This document shows positions 12,863 to 23,760 of a stretch of DNA of 64,000 nucleotides, piece after piece. Below the pieces are notes generated by a model. The model saw only the letters and a program-made list of their open reading frames with translations, was not told the DNA's origin and did no database searches. This DNA comes from Chaetomium olivaceum. Lineage: Eukaryota; Ascomycota; Sordariomycetes; Sordariales; Chaetomiaceae. Position numbers and translations under genes: made by a program. The DNA lies in contig JAYWVB010000046.1 of NCBI GenBank assembly GCA_039881045.1, forward strand, positions 226,524 to 290,523. Direction: 5' to 3'. The first letter of the stretch is position 1. Every line of letters begins with the position of its first letter.

Positions 12863-14581
12863 TTATAACTGCAGGTTGCCGACCTCGCACCAATTACTGA
12901 CAGGCTATAAACGGCACCATATTAGCGACGAGCTCCCGAGAGAGATAAAGAGAACATGAACGGGTATGTAACAAGCCAGAACTTACCAAGCAACTTAGAT
13001 ACCTGCACCAACTACACGCCACGCGGTCCACATAGAAGTTCTTCAACAGCAAGATGAAGCCGACAGTCACAAGCACCAGGGCGCCCGCACGAATCAGCCA
13101 CCACGCCCACCACAGCGGGCGACGGCCCTTGAAGAAGCCGACGGGGTTCCTCACAAAGGAGGGCGGCGTTCCATCCGCGGCCGACCCGCCGCTGACGTGG
13201 GAGCTCGCGTAGGGCACGTCGTCGCCGATGCGGCGCCTGAGCGAGTTGGGCGAGTGCAGCAGGCACACTCCCAGGCCGAGCCCCATGAGGAAGCCGCCGA
13301 TGTGGGAGAAGTTGTCGAGGCCCGGGAGCAGGCCGAGCACGAAGGAGATGACGATGTCGAGCATGATGAAGAGCAGGTCCTTGACCGGGCTGACGCGGTC
13401 CTTCCACGAGTAGAGCAGGTCGAGCAGGGTGAGGGCGATGATGCCGAAGAGGGAGCCCGACGCGCCGGTGGACGCGATGGCGGTGCGGCGGCGTAGTTGC
13501 CACCCATGACGAAGCCGAAGATGCCAGCCGACATGTAGACGAGGAAGAAGCGGATGGAGCCGATGGATTTCTCCATGTCGCGGCCGAGGGTGAGCTGCAG
13601 GAGCATGTTGAAGCCGATGTGGATGAGCCCCGCGTGCATGAAGATGGGGACGATGAAGCGGAACCACTGGTTAGGAGCGGGCTGGATGTCGAGCGGGGTG
13701 CCTACTCTGTAGGCGGGCTCCGGGACGCCGCCAAAGCCGCAAAGGTCGGACAGGGTGCAGTGATTCTCGGGCGCGTTTGGGTCGAGGGTGGTAGTGCTGG
13801 GGCACGGCCAGGGTAGCTTGTTATCAGTGTAATTAGTCGCATCGGCGTTTTGAATCCCCTCTACGTTGTGCATACAGGGGACGAAGCGGGCGCCCATGTT
13901 GATGAGGACGTAGGGAGACGGGCCGATCATGGGGTTGGAGGGGTGAATCATAGATGGGGGAGCCCGTGGTGGTAGCTGGGCGGTCATTAGTTCGCTGTCT
14001 CGCCGAGCTGGCAACTTAGGGGGCTCCTTACCGTTCTTGACAATCTCGCCAATAAAGACGGCGACTTGGATGACGGTCAAAAAGTAGACGACGAACGGGA
14101 TCTTCTTGCGGCCGGAACCCAACATGCCCAGCTCGCCAAACCGCACGCGCGCTTTGCGAGCCTTGGACTTGGACGACGCGTCGTAGACGTGGTCCTGCAT
14201 TTCCGGATCCTTGGACGGCACGCGCTGGGCGTGGTCTTGGAGGGGGATGTTGTCGGTCGCACGACCGTACATGTCGTCGGGCGAAACGGGCGAATGGCCG
14301 TGGTAGCCGGTGTCTTGGTGGCTTAATCGGTGCATACTCGAGGTCGGAGTGGGTTGGTGTGTGCTTGCGGGATACACATGGTCGTCGAAAACTGTTTCGA
14401 AGGGCGAAGGAGATGCGCCTTGGGTCGGCCGGTCCCCAGGAGCGAGATAGGGTTGTGAGCTGTATGGGGGGGCGGGTGTCGAGTAGACTGAAGAAGAGGA
14501 TGGTGCTGGCCGGCCGCTGTCGTATCCCGGGCCGGCCGCATCGGGTAGCGGTTTTTGTTGGTAATAATCGTTGGCTGCCAT
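12863..14581 (-). CDS. Rhomboid-family intramembrane serine protease (two candidate frameshifts)
   Basis: Rhomboids cleave transmembrane proteins within the membrane. I chose the ATG at 14581 (MAANDYYQQKPLP), followed by a Pro/Ser-rich cytosolic N-terminus of about 150 residues and the first membrane span (FVVYFLTVIQVAVFI). The family signature NPMIGPSPYVLINMGARF follows, then HAGLIHIGFNMLLQLTLG, the catalytic Ser in GASGSLFG and the catalytic His in NFSHIGGFLMG. The last segment reads SWCRYLSCL, then after an 82-nt intron (12905-12986) PVSNWCEVGNLQL and stop, a typical fungal rhomboid C-terminus. A 56-nt intron (13976-14031) gives KNATTTGSPI, but the frame then needs one base fewer near 13950-13955 to reach MIHPSNPMIG. 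A second break lies at about 13481-13493, just before the catalytic Ser motif, where one base is missing. No GT-AG pair explains this second break. Either both are sequence errors or the gene is dead. Confidence 0.9.
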
Positions 14582-16143
14582 TTTTATTTTTGTTTGGGGG
14601 CTTCCCGGGACTCTCGAGAGCACCGAAACGCAAATCTCCCGGGCTAAATGGTGTGTTGGAAGAAGCGATGGTCGTAATCGGGCGACGATTTAGCAGCGGA
14701 TGCTAGCGTGGAAGAAACGAAGGTCGGCCGACGATAATGTCGCAAGTCGAGTGAAGTGAAGCAGGAGCAGGGAAACAGGAATTAACCGTTGCAGACCCAG
14801 AAGGTCCGGTGTTTCGGGGGGTTGCGGGTGCAGGAACCTCCGAGTGTTTGGAGAAGTCCCGTTCGGGTTGCACTGTCGCAAACAATGAGCACAATGTAAG
14901 TCTGGTTGTACCGTCGAGTCGGAAAGGTGTTGAAAGTGGGAAGTGGCCAGGCCAGGTCGGGAGAGTAGCAGGTAATGCAGGTGGCCTGAATATTTCAAGA
15001 CGTACGCGTGTTTCTTGGTTTTCCAGGGCCCAGGGCCGGGTTGCTGAGTGGATCTCAAACTATTTCGTCGCAGCCGGGCAGTCCGCAGTCAACACGGCCG
15101 CAGTGGGGGTTTTGGGTGTTCGACGTTGTTGATGGACTTGCATCGACTTGCTGACTGCGAACAGAGCGACGATGGATGAGACGAACAGAAAAAGACTCGC
15201 TGTCGTTCAAAAATAGAAAGCAATGACAACGATGCCCTGGTGGCTGAGACGAGAGATTTCCCACAACACGAGCCACCTGGTGACGTTTCTCGCCAAGTGT
15301 TCAGCAAGAGGCCGGAGATCAGTGGAGAAAATGGCAGGCTGTGTGCTTCGTGAAAGCTGATCAGTGAGGGAGGCCGCCACTGGGAAGAGACCTCGCACAG
15401 AAGCAACTCCTCGCAGTGCTCAGGTGGGACATCAGGCCGTCAAAATCCCAGGTCATCGTGTCCAACACGGAAGCGCCTAACTCGCAATATTCAAAACGTT
15501 GGCTTACATGATATGGTGGCTGTTGATGCAGCTGACAGCCGAGTCCAAGGAACATCGAAAGCAACCACACAATGGCTCCTACTTTTGGAAAATGCGGGGG
15601 AAAGGGTTGCCGCCCATGGAGGCGGTCGAGGCCTTGTGTGGGTGGTTTCAGGTTTGATGCATGACGAACCTGTCAGGCCCCGTCCCGATCCTATCCACTT
15701 GCGGCTAACAGAGCGATGGGGTGGTCTTGACAGCTGGCGGTAACTGGCAGTCGTTATTCGGCAGCTGAGGAATCCCCATGAGGTTTTCGGCTAACTGGTC
15801 AGTCTCCCGGCTCCAATAACCACCCAGTGACACTGTCACGCCTCTTCTGCGAACTTGAAGTCTTCTTTCCATCGTCTCATATTTTGGTTTAGTCGCCTTC
15901 TTGGCAAGCGTGCAAGTGGGCCAAAAGACAATGGCACAGCCGCTGTTGCATGGAGCGATCCAGGCTCGCCAGGGAGTGACAAGGACGTTCCGCAACGCAT
16001 GTGCGCCATATCTTGGCGACTACTGATAAGATAAGCGACTGGAAAGTCCAAAAGCTATCCAGGGTCTCAATTTGACTTGCGCCGTGCTCACCGAGACGGG
16101 TCCCTCCGACTGTTGCTGTCCGGCTACGCCCTTTCCGCCGACA
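14582..16143. other. Divergent promoter region, rhomboid and probable mitochondrial protein genes
   Basis: About 1.5 kb separates two divergently transcribed genes. Open frames on both strands overlap and look non-coding. No repeat or RNA gene was recognised. Confidence 0.6.
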
Positions 16144-18032
16144 ATGCGCTCCCTCCCGGTGCCCTGTCACCGTGGCGTCCTCCATACGCCCGCAATAACA
16201 CGGCAATTTTACTTAACATTAGCCCAACTTCTATCCGTCCCCCCAAGCAGTCGATTCATTCACCACACCGCACGGCTACGTAGGGAAGAATTTTTAGCTC
16301 CCAACTACGACCCCGACCAAGGACGACCAGCCGGGCCCTCAAAGTGGTATAAAGCACCATGGATCGAGCGAGAGCCGCCGAAGCCGGCGAAAAAGTCACG
16401 CACGAAGCCCGACCGGGTTAAGCAGCCAGACTCGGTTAAGCAGCCGGACCGGGTTGAGCAGCCGGACCGGGTTGAGCAGCCTGACCGAATTAAGCAGCCC
16501 GATCGGGTTGAGCAGCCCGGCCAGGTTGAGCAACGCAGAGTCGTGTACAACAAGGACGGCCACGAGCCAAGCATCCACCGGTACATGTCCAACCCTAGCG
16601 ACAGAATCCCCTCGCCGCTCCCGCTACGCTACAGCCTGGCCGACAACAGGGGATGGGCTAAGCAATTGCTACCTTCCAAAGAACCTCTCGCTACGAAAGA
16701 AGCCCCTGTCCGAGCAGAAGCCGCCCCCTCAGAAGAAGTCGCCCCCCCAGAAAAGTCCCCTTCCATGGACCCCCTGATGCAGTTTTACAAGCAAATGTTG
16801 CCGGTAAAGGTGGACGGCGGGTCCGCCGCCGTGGAAAGCAAAAGCAGACCCGAGACTGGTGGCATCGCGGCGGAAGCGAAAAGCGGGGGGCAGGGTTATT
16901 AGCACGAAAGGAACAACAGTTGAACGAAAAGGAGCGGAGGTTAGAGGATCTAGAGCGAAGGCTCAACGCCCTGGCGGACAAGCTGGAAGAGAAGAGCGAA
17001 GGAAAGGGGGAGGAACGAGGCGAGGCGGGTGTTGTAAAGAGGCCGGGTTTCCAAAAAGACCAGCCCCATTGGGCTGCAGTGAAAAAGGCAATACATCCAT
17101 TTCCCCGAAAGCTCGACGTATGTCTCTTTACTGACAGCTCGTGATCTAATTAGGCGGCTGAGGAGAGGGCCAGGTTCCGGATCCCGGCGGGGCCTATCAA
17201 AGTCCCTCTCGAAGAGCTAAGAACGCTGCAACAGGTGGACGCGACGGAAGCGTACAAGGAGCTCATGAGGTTTGTTCTGCTCAAGAGGGAGCTACTTGAG
17301 CAGGACATAAGACAAAACCCCACAAACGATAAGGACTGGCCGAGGCGCGTAGACAATGAGCTCCGCAAGTGGGTCACCGACACCGACCTATACACGCTGA
17401 TTCTGTATAAACCCCGCGATGTACGCCGGCGAGCCGAGGTTCTAGAGCGCCAGAAGCTGGTTTTCCGGAAGAAGCTTCGCATTTCCCCGGACCTCCCTGA
17501 CCCCGTCCCTGAGGTGGAAGCCGCCGTGGACACGTGGATTGTACAGAGAGACGCGCAGACGGTCGTCCGCAAGTCCAAGGCACTCATGCGCAAGGCTCGC
17601 AAGCAATTCATGTTGACACAGAGAGCCGAACGCTATGCCATGATGGCGGACGGTCATTTAGACGTCGATGAGTGGAGGCGGGAGCGCATCCTGGAAAGCA
17701 TACAACGGAACAAGGAGCGAAAAGCGGAAATAGAGGCCAAGAAACGATGGAAGGCGGAGAGAAAAGCGGCCCGAGCACGCGGCGAAACCCATTTCGATGA
17801 TGTTTTCGAGGGTCTTCCCGAAGTCCCTTCCAAACCTCGTGCCAACCTGAACCTACTGCACCCTCGGGCACGTAGACGTGCATCTTGGCCTTCTCGAGGA
17901 AGTGGTGGGAGCCCGTGGATTCTGTCTGGGCTCCGGCGGACGGCTCATATTCTCAGCATGCCAAGTACTAGGGTCTTGGCGGTTGTAAACGGAGCGCAGC
18001 AGATACCACTATATATCTGGATACCAGTGTAG
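16144..18032 (+). CDS. Probable mitochondrial protein with DRVxQP hexapeptide repeat, unknown function (frame interrupted once)
   Basis: I prefer the ATG at 16144, which opens a basic N-terminus containing RFIHHTARLRREEF and resembling a mitochondrial presequence. Residues about 85-135 carry seven copies of a six-residue repeat (PDRVKQ/PDRVEQ). The frame then breaks at the G6 run 16885-16890. One more G would join EAKSGG to the coiled coil QQLNEKERRLEDLERRL. A short intron with a GTATGT donor (17118-17153, 36 nt) removes an in-frame stop; a 75-nt alternative starts at 17079. The C-terminal part is a charged helical region (RTLQQVDATEAYKELMRFV, AEIEAKKRWKAERKAARA) of a type I associate with poorly characterised fungal mitochondrial proteins. 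The last 60 residues look weakly conserved and the true stop could differ. I do not recognise a named family. Confidence 0.7.
16417..16542. repeat. 18-bp coding tandem repeat, 7 degenerate copies
   Basis: Seven consecutive 18-bp units encode PDRVKQ, PDSVKQ, PDRVEQ, PDRVEQ, PDRIKQ, PDRVEQ and PGQVEQ. The unit length preserves frame. Copies differ mainly by transitions, including at third codon positions, so the array is not newly expanded. Confidence 0.9.
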
Positions 18033-18172
18033 AAAAACATGTAATATAAAAACCATTACGCCCTCCATTTTGTCTCTAGCAAGTACTGTACAATCGCTCA
18101 CTCTTTCTCACCTATCGAGACACCCCGTCGGATCATCTTACAGTTCCAATCCTTCTCCGCTGCCCAAGCACT

Positions 18173-18917
18173 CTACTCCTTCTTCCCCTTCCCGTCACCG
18201 CGGCCCTCCCCATCCCCCTTCTCAGCCCCCTCCCTATCACCATCACCCTTCCCCTTCCAGACCTCCCGCACCTGGTCCGCAATCAACCCGCCATACCCCT
18301 TCCCGCTCTCGATCGCCTTGCGCTCCTCCTCCAGCCTCTTCTCCTGCCACCCTTCCTTCTCCCCGCCCATCCAGAACCTCTCCACCCAGCCCACCGGCGC
18401 CTTCCGCGGCACATACTCCCGCCCCTCCGCCTCGGCCCGCCGCTTCCGCTCCGCCTCGATCAGCATCTTATTTCGCACCGCCCGCTCCGTCGGCAGGCTC
18501 TCAAACACCCCCACCTTCACCCCCTCCCCAACCCCCTCCCCACCCTTCCCATCCCCCGCCGACGCCGACGCCGACGCACCACCAAAAACACCGCCCAGCC
18601 GATCCCCCCACCGCGCCGTCAGCGCCTTGCCCGTGTAGTCGGTCGCCAGCTGGTTGACGCCCCAGAAGCCGCCGGAGGCGAGCACGGCGTTTTGAATCAA
18701 GGACTTGGCGCGGCCGCCGCCGCGGGTCGGGAGGAGGAGGGCGACGGGGCAGAAGACGGCGAGGGCGATGGCGGCGGAGTGGAGGAGGGGGTTGCGTTCT
18801 GGTTGTTGTTGTTGTTGGTCTTGGGAGGGTTGTTGTTGTGAGAGGGGGTGTGGTGGGGTTGGTAGTGGTTGTGGTTGGGGTTGGGGTTGTTGTGGGTGGT
18901 GGTTGTTGGGAGGCCAT
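18173..18917 (-). CDS. Small fungal membrane protein, uncharacterised (start region uncertain)
   Basis: The conserved part is a hydrophobic segment NPLLHSAAIALAVFCPVALL, then GGFWGVNQLATDYTGKALTA and a charged C-terminus with ERFWMGGEKEGWQEKRLEEE and GLIADQVREVWKGKG. I recall fungal proteins of this shape being annotated loosely as 'rhomboid family membrane protein', but no GxSG motif or catalytic His is present, so I would not transfer protease activity. The N-terminus is a Pro/Gln/Thr-rich low-complexity tract. The only upstream ATG (18915-18917 on the + strand) is in a different frame from the conserved part, and the open frame itself would begin with TTG. An indel in the low-complexity tract (about 18790-18900) or a missed short exon would resolve this. 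Confidence 0.65.
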
Positions 18918-19347
18918 TTTGGTGGGGTTTGACTCGGCGTGGCCAATTGTGTGGTTTGGGTTGCTGGGTTGGTCGATTGCGGTAATGAAGCGTTGTGAAG
19001 TGTGGTTTGTTTGAGCTTGGTGATAAGGTCAATGGTCGATGTCGATGGGAAAAATGTTGCAGGGGTCGATGGACTGCGGTTGAAGGTTGTTATCGATAAG
19101 CTTAAACCGCCGAGCTCGGCTCAGCTGCAAGTGATCTTGGCATGAAGCAGCAACATCGCGACATGGGACCTTATGACATTGCCTCGTGTAACAACCTGAG
19201 TGAGGCCGTCCGTCGTGTAAACAAGATATTCTCATGCGCTGAAAGCTCTACTTAACCAATCTGTCAAATCAACATGATGAACTCTCTAAATAATTGAAAT
19301 TCGCTGTACCATTTCACCTCCAAACGAACCTGTTTGGAGGAACGGCC
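18918..19347. other. Divergent promoter region, small membrane protein and HNH genes
   Basis: This is about 430 bp of AT-richer sequence between divergent genes. An in-frame TTG at 19294 extends the downstream frame, but the first usable ATG is 19348. No other element is recognised. Confidence 0.55.
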
Positions 19348-20763
19348 ATGCCGGCCTCCATCGTCGCCGAAATTCGCCTAGCTCCCGTAGCGTCGGCAAC
19401 GACTCGGGGGCTCGGGCAAGGCGCCATCAGCTTCCTTCACCCAGGGTACAATGAACCAATTAACGTGCTTTTCCGCATGCCACGCGTTGACCATGTTCCC
19501 GCGGTAGGCAGCAGCGAGCTGCAATATGGCGTGCATCATCGAACTGCATTGGCGGCGTGCCAAATCGTGGCCAACAACGCGTTCGATGGCTTCCTAGCCC
19601 TCGACAAGTCCGGTACGAAGGCAGCCAACACGTCAGTCTCACTCGATGGCGTTCTTACGGCCAGCAAATATTATTTTATTGTTCCGAGCAGTCCAATAGG
19701 CAAGCCAACCTCATTCCTATGTGCTCCCTTGCCCTCTACTGACGGTTTCGCACTAATATAGAGAGGTACCCCATCGTCTCGTCCTTCCGCGACTGGCAGT
19801 TCCCGCACAACCGTATGCCTGACTTCTGGCTGCGGCACGACCAACCCTTGTCTTCCCCATCGCCTTCCCAGCTGCTCTGCGCTGTAACGGGATATACCTG
19901 GGCCGTACAACGCGCGCATCTCATCCCGAGTAACGAGCGGGCTTGGTTTGTACGTAACGGAATGAGCAGGTATGGCGTCGATACAGTCGTTGACATTGAC
20001 GATCCAGCCAACTATATCGCACTAAAGTCTGATGTTCATATGTGCTTGGATACATGGGCTTTTGTACTCGTGCCCAAGGTTCCCGGGGCTCTGTCCGCTA
20101 CGGGAGCTAACCCGGACCATAACTCTGTGCCCTCCCCCGCAGACGCCACGCAGCAGCAACAACAGCAGCAGCACCAGGCCGAGTACGCGGTACATATCCT
20201 CTGGGGCGGACCCCATGTTCTCGCGCCTGCATCACGACATTCGCCTGCCCCTCTCCCGGCTCGCCAACTGTTCAAGCGAGTTTCTTTACGCACGCTTCGC
20301 CCTCAACATCTTAATGGCCGTCAAGGCGTTCGTGACGGCTGGCCAGCGGCGGCGAGTAGCCCGTTTTATTGTTGTCGAAGAGAATCGTGGACCGGAGCTC
20401 GTAGAAGAGGATCTTGATGGGCCGGCTTTGTTTGCCCTCTACGGAGCCGGGAAGTCTCGGAGCGCGAGCCCGCCAAAACGTAAGCGGGAAGAAGGAAGTG
20501 GCAGTCGTGGTGGCCAACGGGGTGTGGATGAGGAGGGTTATCTGACCTCGGAAGACGAAGAAGATGACGGTACCGTATGGGAAAGGTACGTGGGTGATCT
20601 TGAAGAAGAGCAGCGCGGCCGGTCGCGTAAGAGGGCGAGGCGAGGCTCGAGCTCTAATCGCCCCATCGACCACGGCAAACTGAAAAGGCAGGACCAAAAC
20701 CAATCCGTTGAAGTTTGGCGCAACGACTTGGCGAGCGCATCTCTTGGTGGTTCTGACCCCTGA
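19348..20763 (+). CDS. HNH-endonuclease-domain protein, fungal type (GC-AG intron, one candidate frameshift)
   Basis: The central region matches the fungal HNH module: LLCAVTGYTW, then AHLIPSNERAWF (His170), DIDDPANYIALKSDVHMCLDTWAFVLVPK. HNH folds bind a metal and cut DNA; what these fungal copies cut is not established. The upstream half (ISFLHPGYNEPINVLF, ILRYG-like GVHHRTALAACQIVANNAFDGFL, YYFIVPSS) fits the family's N-terminal region. A 62-nt intron (19700-19761) with a GCAAGC donor joins SSPI to ERYPIVSSFRDWQFPHN exactly in frame. No GT donor nearby does so without creating a stop. After a polyglutamine tract the frame changes at the G4 run 20203-20206. One G fewer gives ILWADPMFSRLHHDIRLPLS and then a long Arg/Glu-rich nuclear-looking C-terminus (SPPKRKREE, SRKRARRGS). 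The start at 19348 is the first ATG, but a short upstream exon is possible. Confidence 0.78.
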
Positions 20764-22098
20764 CACTTTGAATGGGCTGGCACCGCATGGGCAAAAGTAG
20801 CTGGACTCCAAGCGTAGAAGCTAGAGTTGTAGGAACGAAATATAATTTACCGGAATTCCAAAAAAGCTCTTTTTACTCGATCTACATTTTTATTACCTGG
20901 TTTCTATTTTTCTTATCTCTTCTTCTTTTCTTGTTTTCATTTTTACAAGAACTTCATTTCTTTTGGAGTTTGGCTTTTTTTGGCCCGAGGATGGCCGTTC
21001 TTTCGAATATATTTGTTTGGAAGTGTAATGGCACAACAGATTCTAATCATGTAAACGTTTATCATGTTGGTTAGAATATGTTGCTGAGACGACGGACGCC
21101 CTCGCTTGCTCGGTACCTACCTAAGGTAGCTAGGTAAACAGATATCGGAGACCGAAACGTGCAGTGCGATCATGCAGGATATCAGGCCACCAGGCCGCAA
21201 GACTGCCAGACGCGATGATTATGCTAAGTTAAATCGCCTGCTCTCCTCGACATACCTCCTCCATTCTCTTTTCTTTCTTCGGCCGACCCGTCATCTACCG
21301 TTCGTGTAAGTTTCATATCCGCTCCGCCGCGACGCTGATATCTCGATGTTCCGTCCTTTTGCTGGAGATTTTTAAAGTATGATACTAACTGATAATCGTT
21401 TCTTGTGGAGATTGTATCCGACCTCGTCCTCTCTACCAAATCTCATAAGTTCTTGACTGTTAGTTATGAATGATTGATTTTAACGACACTGCCCATTACT
21501 GCAACAACCCCTGTATCTTGCTGAATGTCCTGCTGATGGATTTTGAAGAAAATGAATCCAAACGACGACTTGTCCCCGGCCCGGCTCCCTCAACCACCGC
21601 CCCTCGGCCGCCACCAACCCCCTTGCCGCGACCACCACGCATCGGGGGTCAGTTAAAGTAGTTCGGCTCCCACATAATCACTACGGATGCGGAGTCAGGC
21701 ATTGCGGAGCACCACTGCACAGTGAGGTATTTTAGGTACTGATGCGGAAGATCAAATTGGAATACCATTACCTCCACTCCGCTGGTTGATTGTATTTTGA
21801 CGCCGAGTCCAGGAAGCTACACATGGTTGATTCGTTGACAGAAAGAACTATGTTTCGTCTTGAATTGGTGATCATACTCTTGGTGTTGAAGTCCCCCCCT
21901 CACCGAGAGGTATCACCTTCAGTGAACCCCGCTTGGTGCCACATGGATGGATCCGTCACCCGCTCATAGTCGAGAGGTACGAGGGTACCTGAGGGTAACA
22001 GGAGCATGTGGGGAGATGAATGTCTTGGCGGTGAGCTTAGGACGAAAAAGGGAAAAAAGGAGCTCGCCCTTCCGAGAGGAAGGACAACCGAAATTTCT
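20764..22098. other. Intergenic region with a dispersed repeat copy
   Basis: No gene is supported between the HNH gene and tRNA-Trp. The left part (20788-20995) is copy A of a dispersed repeat listed separately. Near 21105-21140 lies a cluster of TACCTA/TAGGTA motifs of a kind frequent in spacers of this window. The rest is AT-rich with small random frames. Confidence 0.65.
20788..20995 (+). repeat. Dispersed repeat, copy A
   Basis: The sequence matches 60781-61016 in the same orientation with roughly three quarters identity by eye. Shared blocks include GGGCAAAA, GTAGAAGCT, GAGTTGT and AACGAAA, then AAGCTCTTTTTACT, a long TTC/TTT-rich tract, TTTGGAGTT and TTTTTGGCC. Many differences are transitions. 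It has no coding capacity. It could be a MITE, a retroelement fragment or an old segmental copy. Confidence 0.8.
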
Positions 22099-22170
22099 TG
22101 ACCCCCACCCGATTTGAACGGATAACCTTTCGATCTGGAGTCGAACGCGCTACCGTTGCGCCAGAGGGCC
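22099..22170 (-). tRNA. tRNA-Trp (anticodon CCA)
   Basis: On the minus strand the 72-nt cloverleaf folds completely: acceptor GGCCCTC with GGGGGTC (two G-U pairs), D stem GCGC/GCGC, anticodon stem TTCGA/TCGAA with loop CTCCAGA, T arm ATCCG-TTCAAAT-CGGGT and discriminator A. The anticodon CCA reads UGG, giving tryptophan. There is no intron. Confidence 0.97.
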
Positions 22171-23014
22171 TGTTTGCTTGTTGAATATCCTGTTCCTGGA
22201 TGGCGTTGAAGAAGGAAGTTTGTCCTGGAGGTGAGTTTCAGCCAAGTTCAGCCCCTTTTTGTCGTAACGACAGACGAACAACCAGCATCACCAAATCAGA
22301 TCCTAGCGTTCAAGCTTCCCTTACCTACCCCTCTCCCTTCTCACGTTTTACATTGCTTTCAATTGTACTTGTGAGCATCCAACTGTTTCTTGCAACCGTC
22401 CAGCCCGTGAACCGTTGCCGGTCTTGCGGAGAGTGACTATCGGGATTAGGGTTAATAGGGAGACCCTCGACCCCTGAAACTGCATCGAAATACTCCTGCT
22501 CACGTTATGTTTGATGTCTTCGTATTCTGAACTTGGTCTGGGGGACTACGGCATCTATCGGCGTCGGAACTGTTTTTGCATCGGGTCCATTTTCGATGGA
22601 GGTGCAGCTTTTCCGATGCACTGCAGGGCCGCGTTCCCAGGGCTTGTGGCTTTCGAGATTGAAGGAGGACTTTTGCACGTGTCTAAGTAGTTATTCGGCC
22701 ATCTCATTAGTTTAGTTCTCAATCTCGGGACCATGCTTGATGTGGCTTTTTTCTGGATGATTGCAATTCGAGGGATTTATACACGCTCTCTATTCCCCTC
22801 GGCAGCACGGTATGCCACGGGACACAAAGCAACTGGTAAGCTGGTAGGTTCTTTGATGTTTCTCTAATCCATCTCCAGACTTCATGCTCGCAGGCTCTAT
22901 ATGTAATCCATCTCCCTGACTTCAACTGCGTTCAAAAAATGGACCTGAATCAAGACCATCACCCTCAAGGTCGTTCACCATGAGCTTCACAGACCACCAT
23001 GCAAAACCCCACAC
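22171..23014. other. Intergenic region, tRNA-Trp to HIS3 3' end
   Basis: No gene is supported. A short segment at about 22176-22215 resembles about 21514-21550 (TTGYTGAATRTCCTG followed by TTGAAGAA). This weak duplication may be chance. The region upstream of the tRNA carries no obvious further RNA gene. Confidence 0.55.
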
Positions 23015-23760
23015 CTATACACTCAAAGTCCCCTTCGTACTCGGCACCTCCCCCTCCCGCCCAGCAACGCGGCTCGTCGCCTGCCGAACAGCAACAGCAA
23101 GCGCCTTGAAGGCACTCTCGGCGCGGTGGTGGTCGTTGTCGCCGCGCAGGCAGTCGACGTGCAGGGTGATGCGGGCAGCGCCGGCAAAGCTCTGGAGGCA
23201 GTGCGGGATCATCTCGGTGCTGAGGTCGCCGATCTTCTCGCGCTTGAGCCCCAGGTCGGCGACGCAGAACGGCCGGTTCGACAGGTCGACCACCGCCCGG
23301 CTGAGCGCCTCGTCCAGCGGCGCGTACGCGTACCCGAACCGCGCCAGCCCTGTGGGCGTGCCCAGCGCCTGCGCGAAGGCGTAGCCTAGCGAGATGCACA
23401 CGTCTTCGGCGGTGTGGTGTGGTCATCGACTATGTGAACGTCAATATGAGATTTCTTGTGGTTAGGGGAACATGTGAACTCACTATGCAGATCGCCCTTG
23501 CACGCCAGCGCCAGACTCCAGCCCGCATGTTTGGCCAGGGCGTGCAGCATGTGATCGAGGAAGCCGATGCCCGTGTTGACGCTGATGGTTTGCGATTTGC
23601 TTGACTGGGCGGCGTGGTTATCGGCGCCGCTTACTTGCAGACGGGCGTCCGTATCTGGCGGGAATGCCCCCCCGTCGAGGTTGAGGGCGATCTGAATTTT
23701 GGTCTCGTTGGTGTCGCGCGCAAAGGCGGACCACCGGGGTGACGGTTGTGACGAACTCAT
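23015..23760 (-). CDS. HIS3: Imidazoleglycerol-phosphate dehydratase, histidine biosynthesis (candidate frameshift in the metal-binding motif)
   Basis: HIS3 dehydrates imidazole glycerol phosphate in histidine synthesis, using a manganese centre held by repeated His motifs. Exon 1 (23484-23760) encodes the start MSSSQPSPRWSAFARDTNETK, GIGFLDHMLHALAKHAGW and ends in GDLH. A 54-nt intron (23430-23483, GTGAGT...TAG) follows. Exon 2 encodes ISLGYAFAQALGT, ARFGYAYAPLDEALSRAVVDLSNRP, and GDNDHHRAESAFKALAVAVRQA near the C-terminus. The second metal motif should read IDDHHTAEDV but the sequence reads IDDHTTPPKT and leaves frame. Removing one AC from the CACACCACACC tract (forward 23411-23422) restores the motif and the rest of exon 2. 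The length and all other motifs are normal, so I read this as functional with a sequence error. A real auxotrophic lesion cannot be excluded. It is transcribed divergently from the LOC1 gene. Confidence 0.93.

Noticed and set aside
18173..18917. Second rhomboid protease
   Set aside because: It lacks the GxSG and His motifs and has too few membrane segments; resemblance to loosely annotated 'rhomboid family' fungal proteins is not evidence of activity.
22441..22465. GGGATTAGGGTTAATAGGG as a telomere-like motif
   Set aside because: Only one TTAGGG-type unit, no array, and it is flanked by ordinary sequence.
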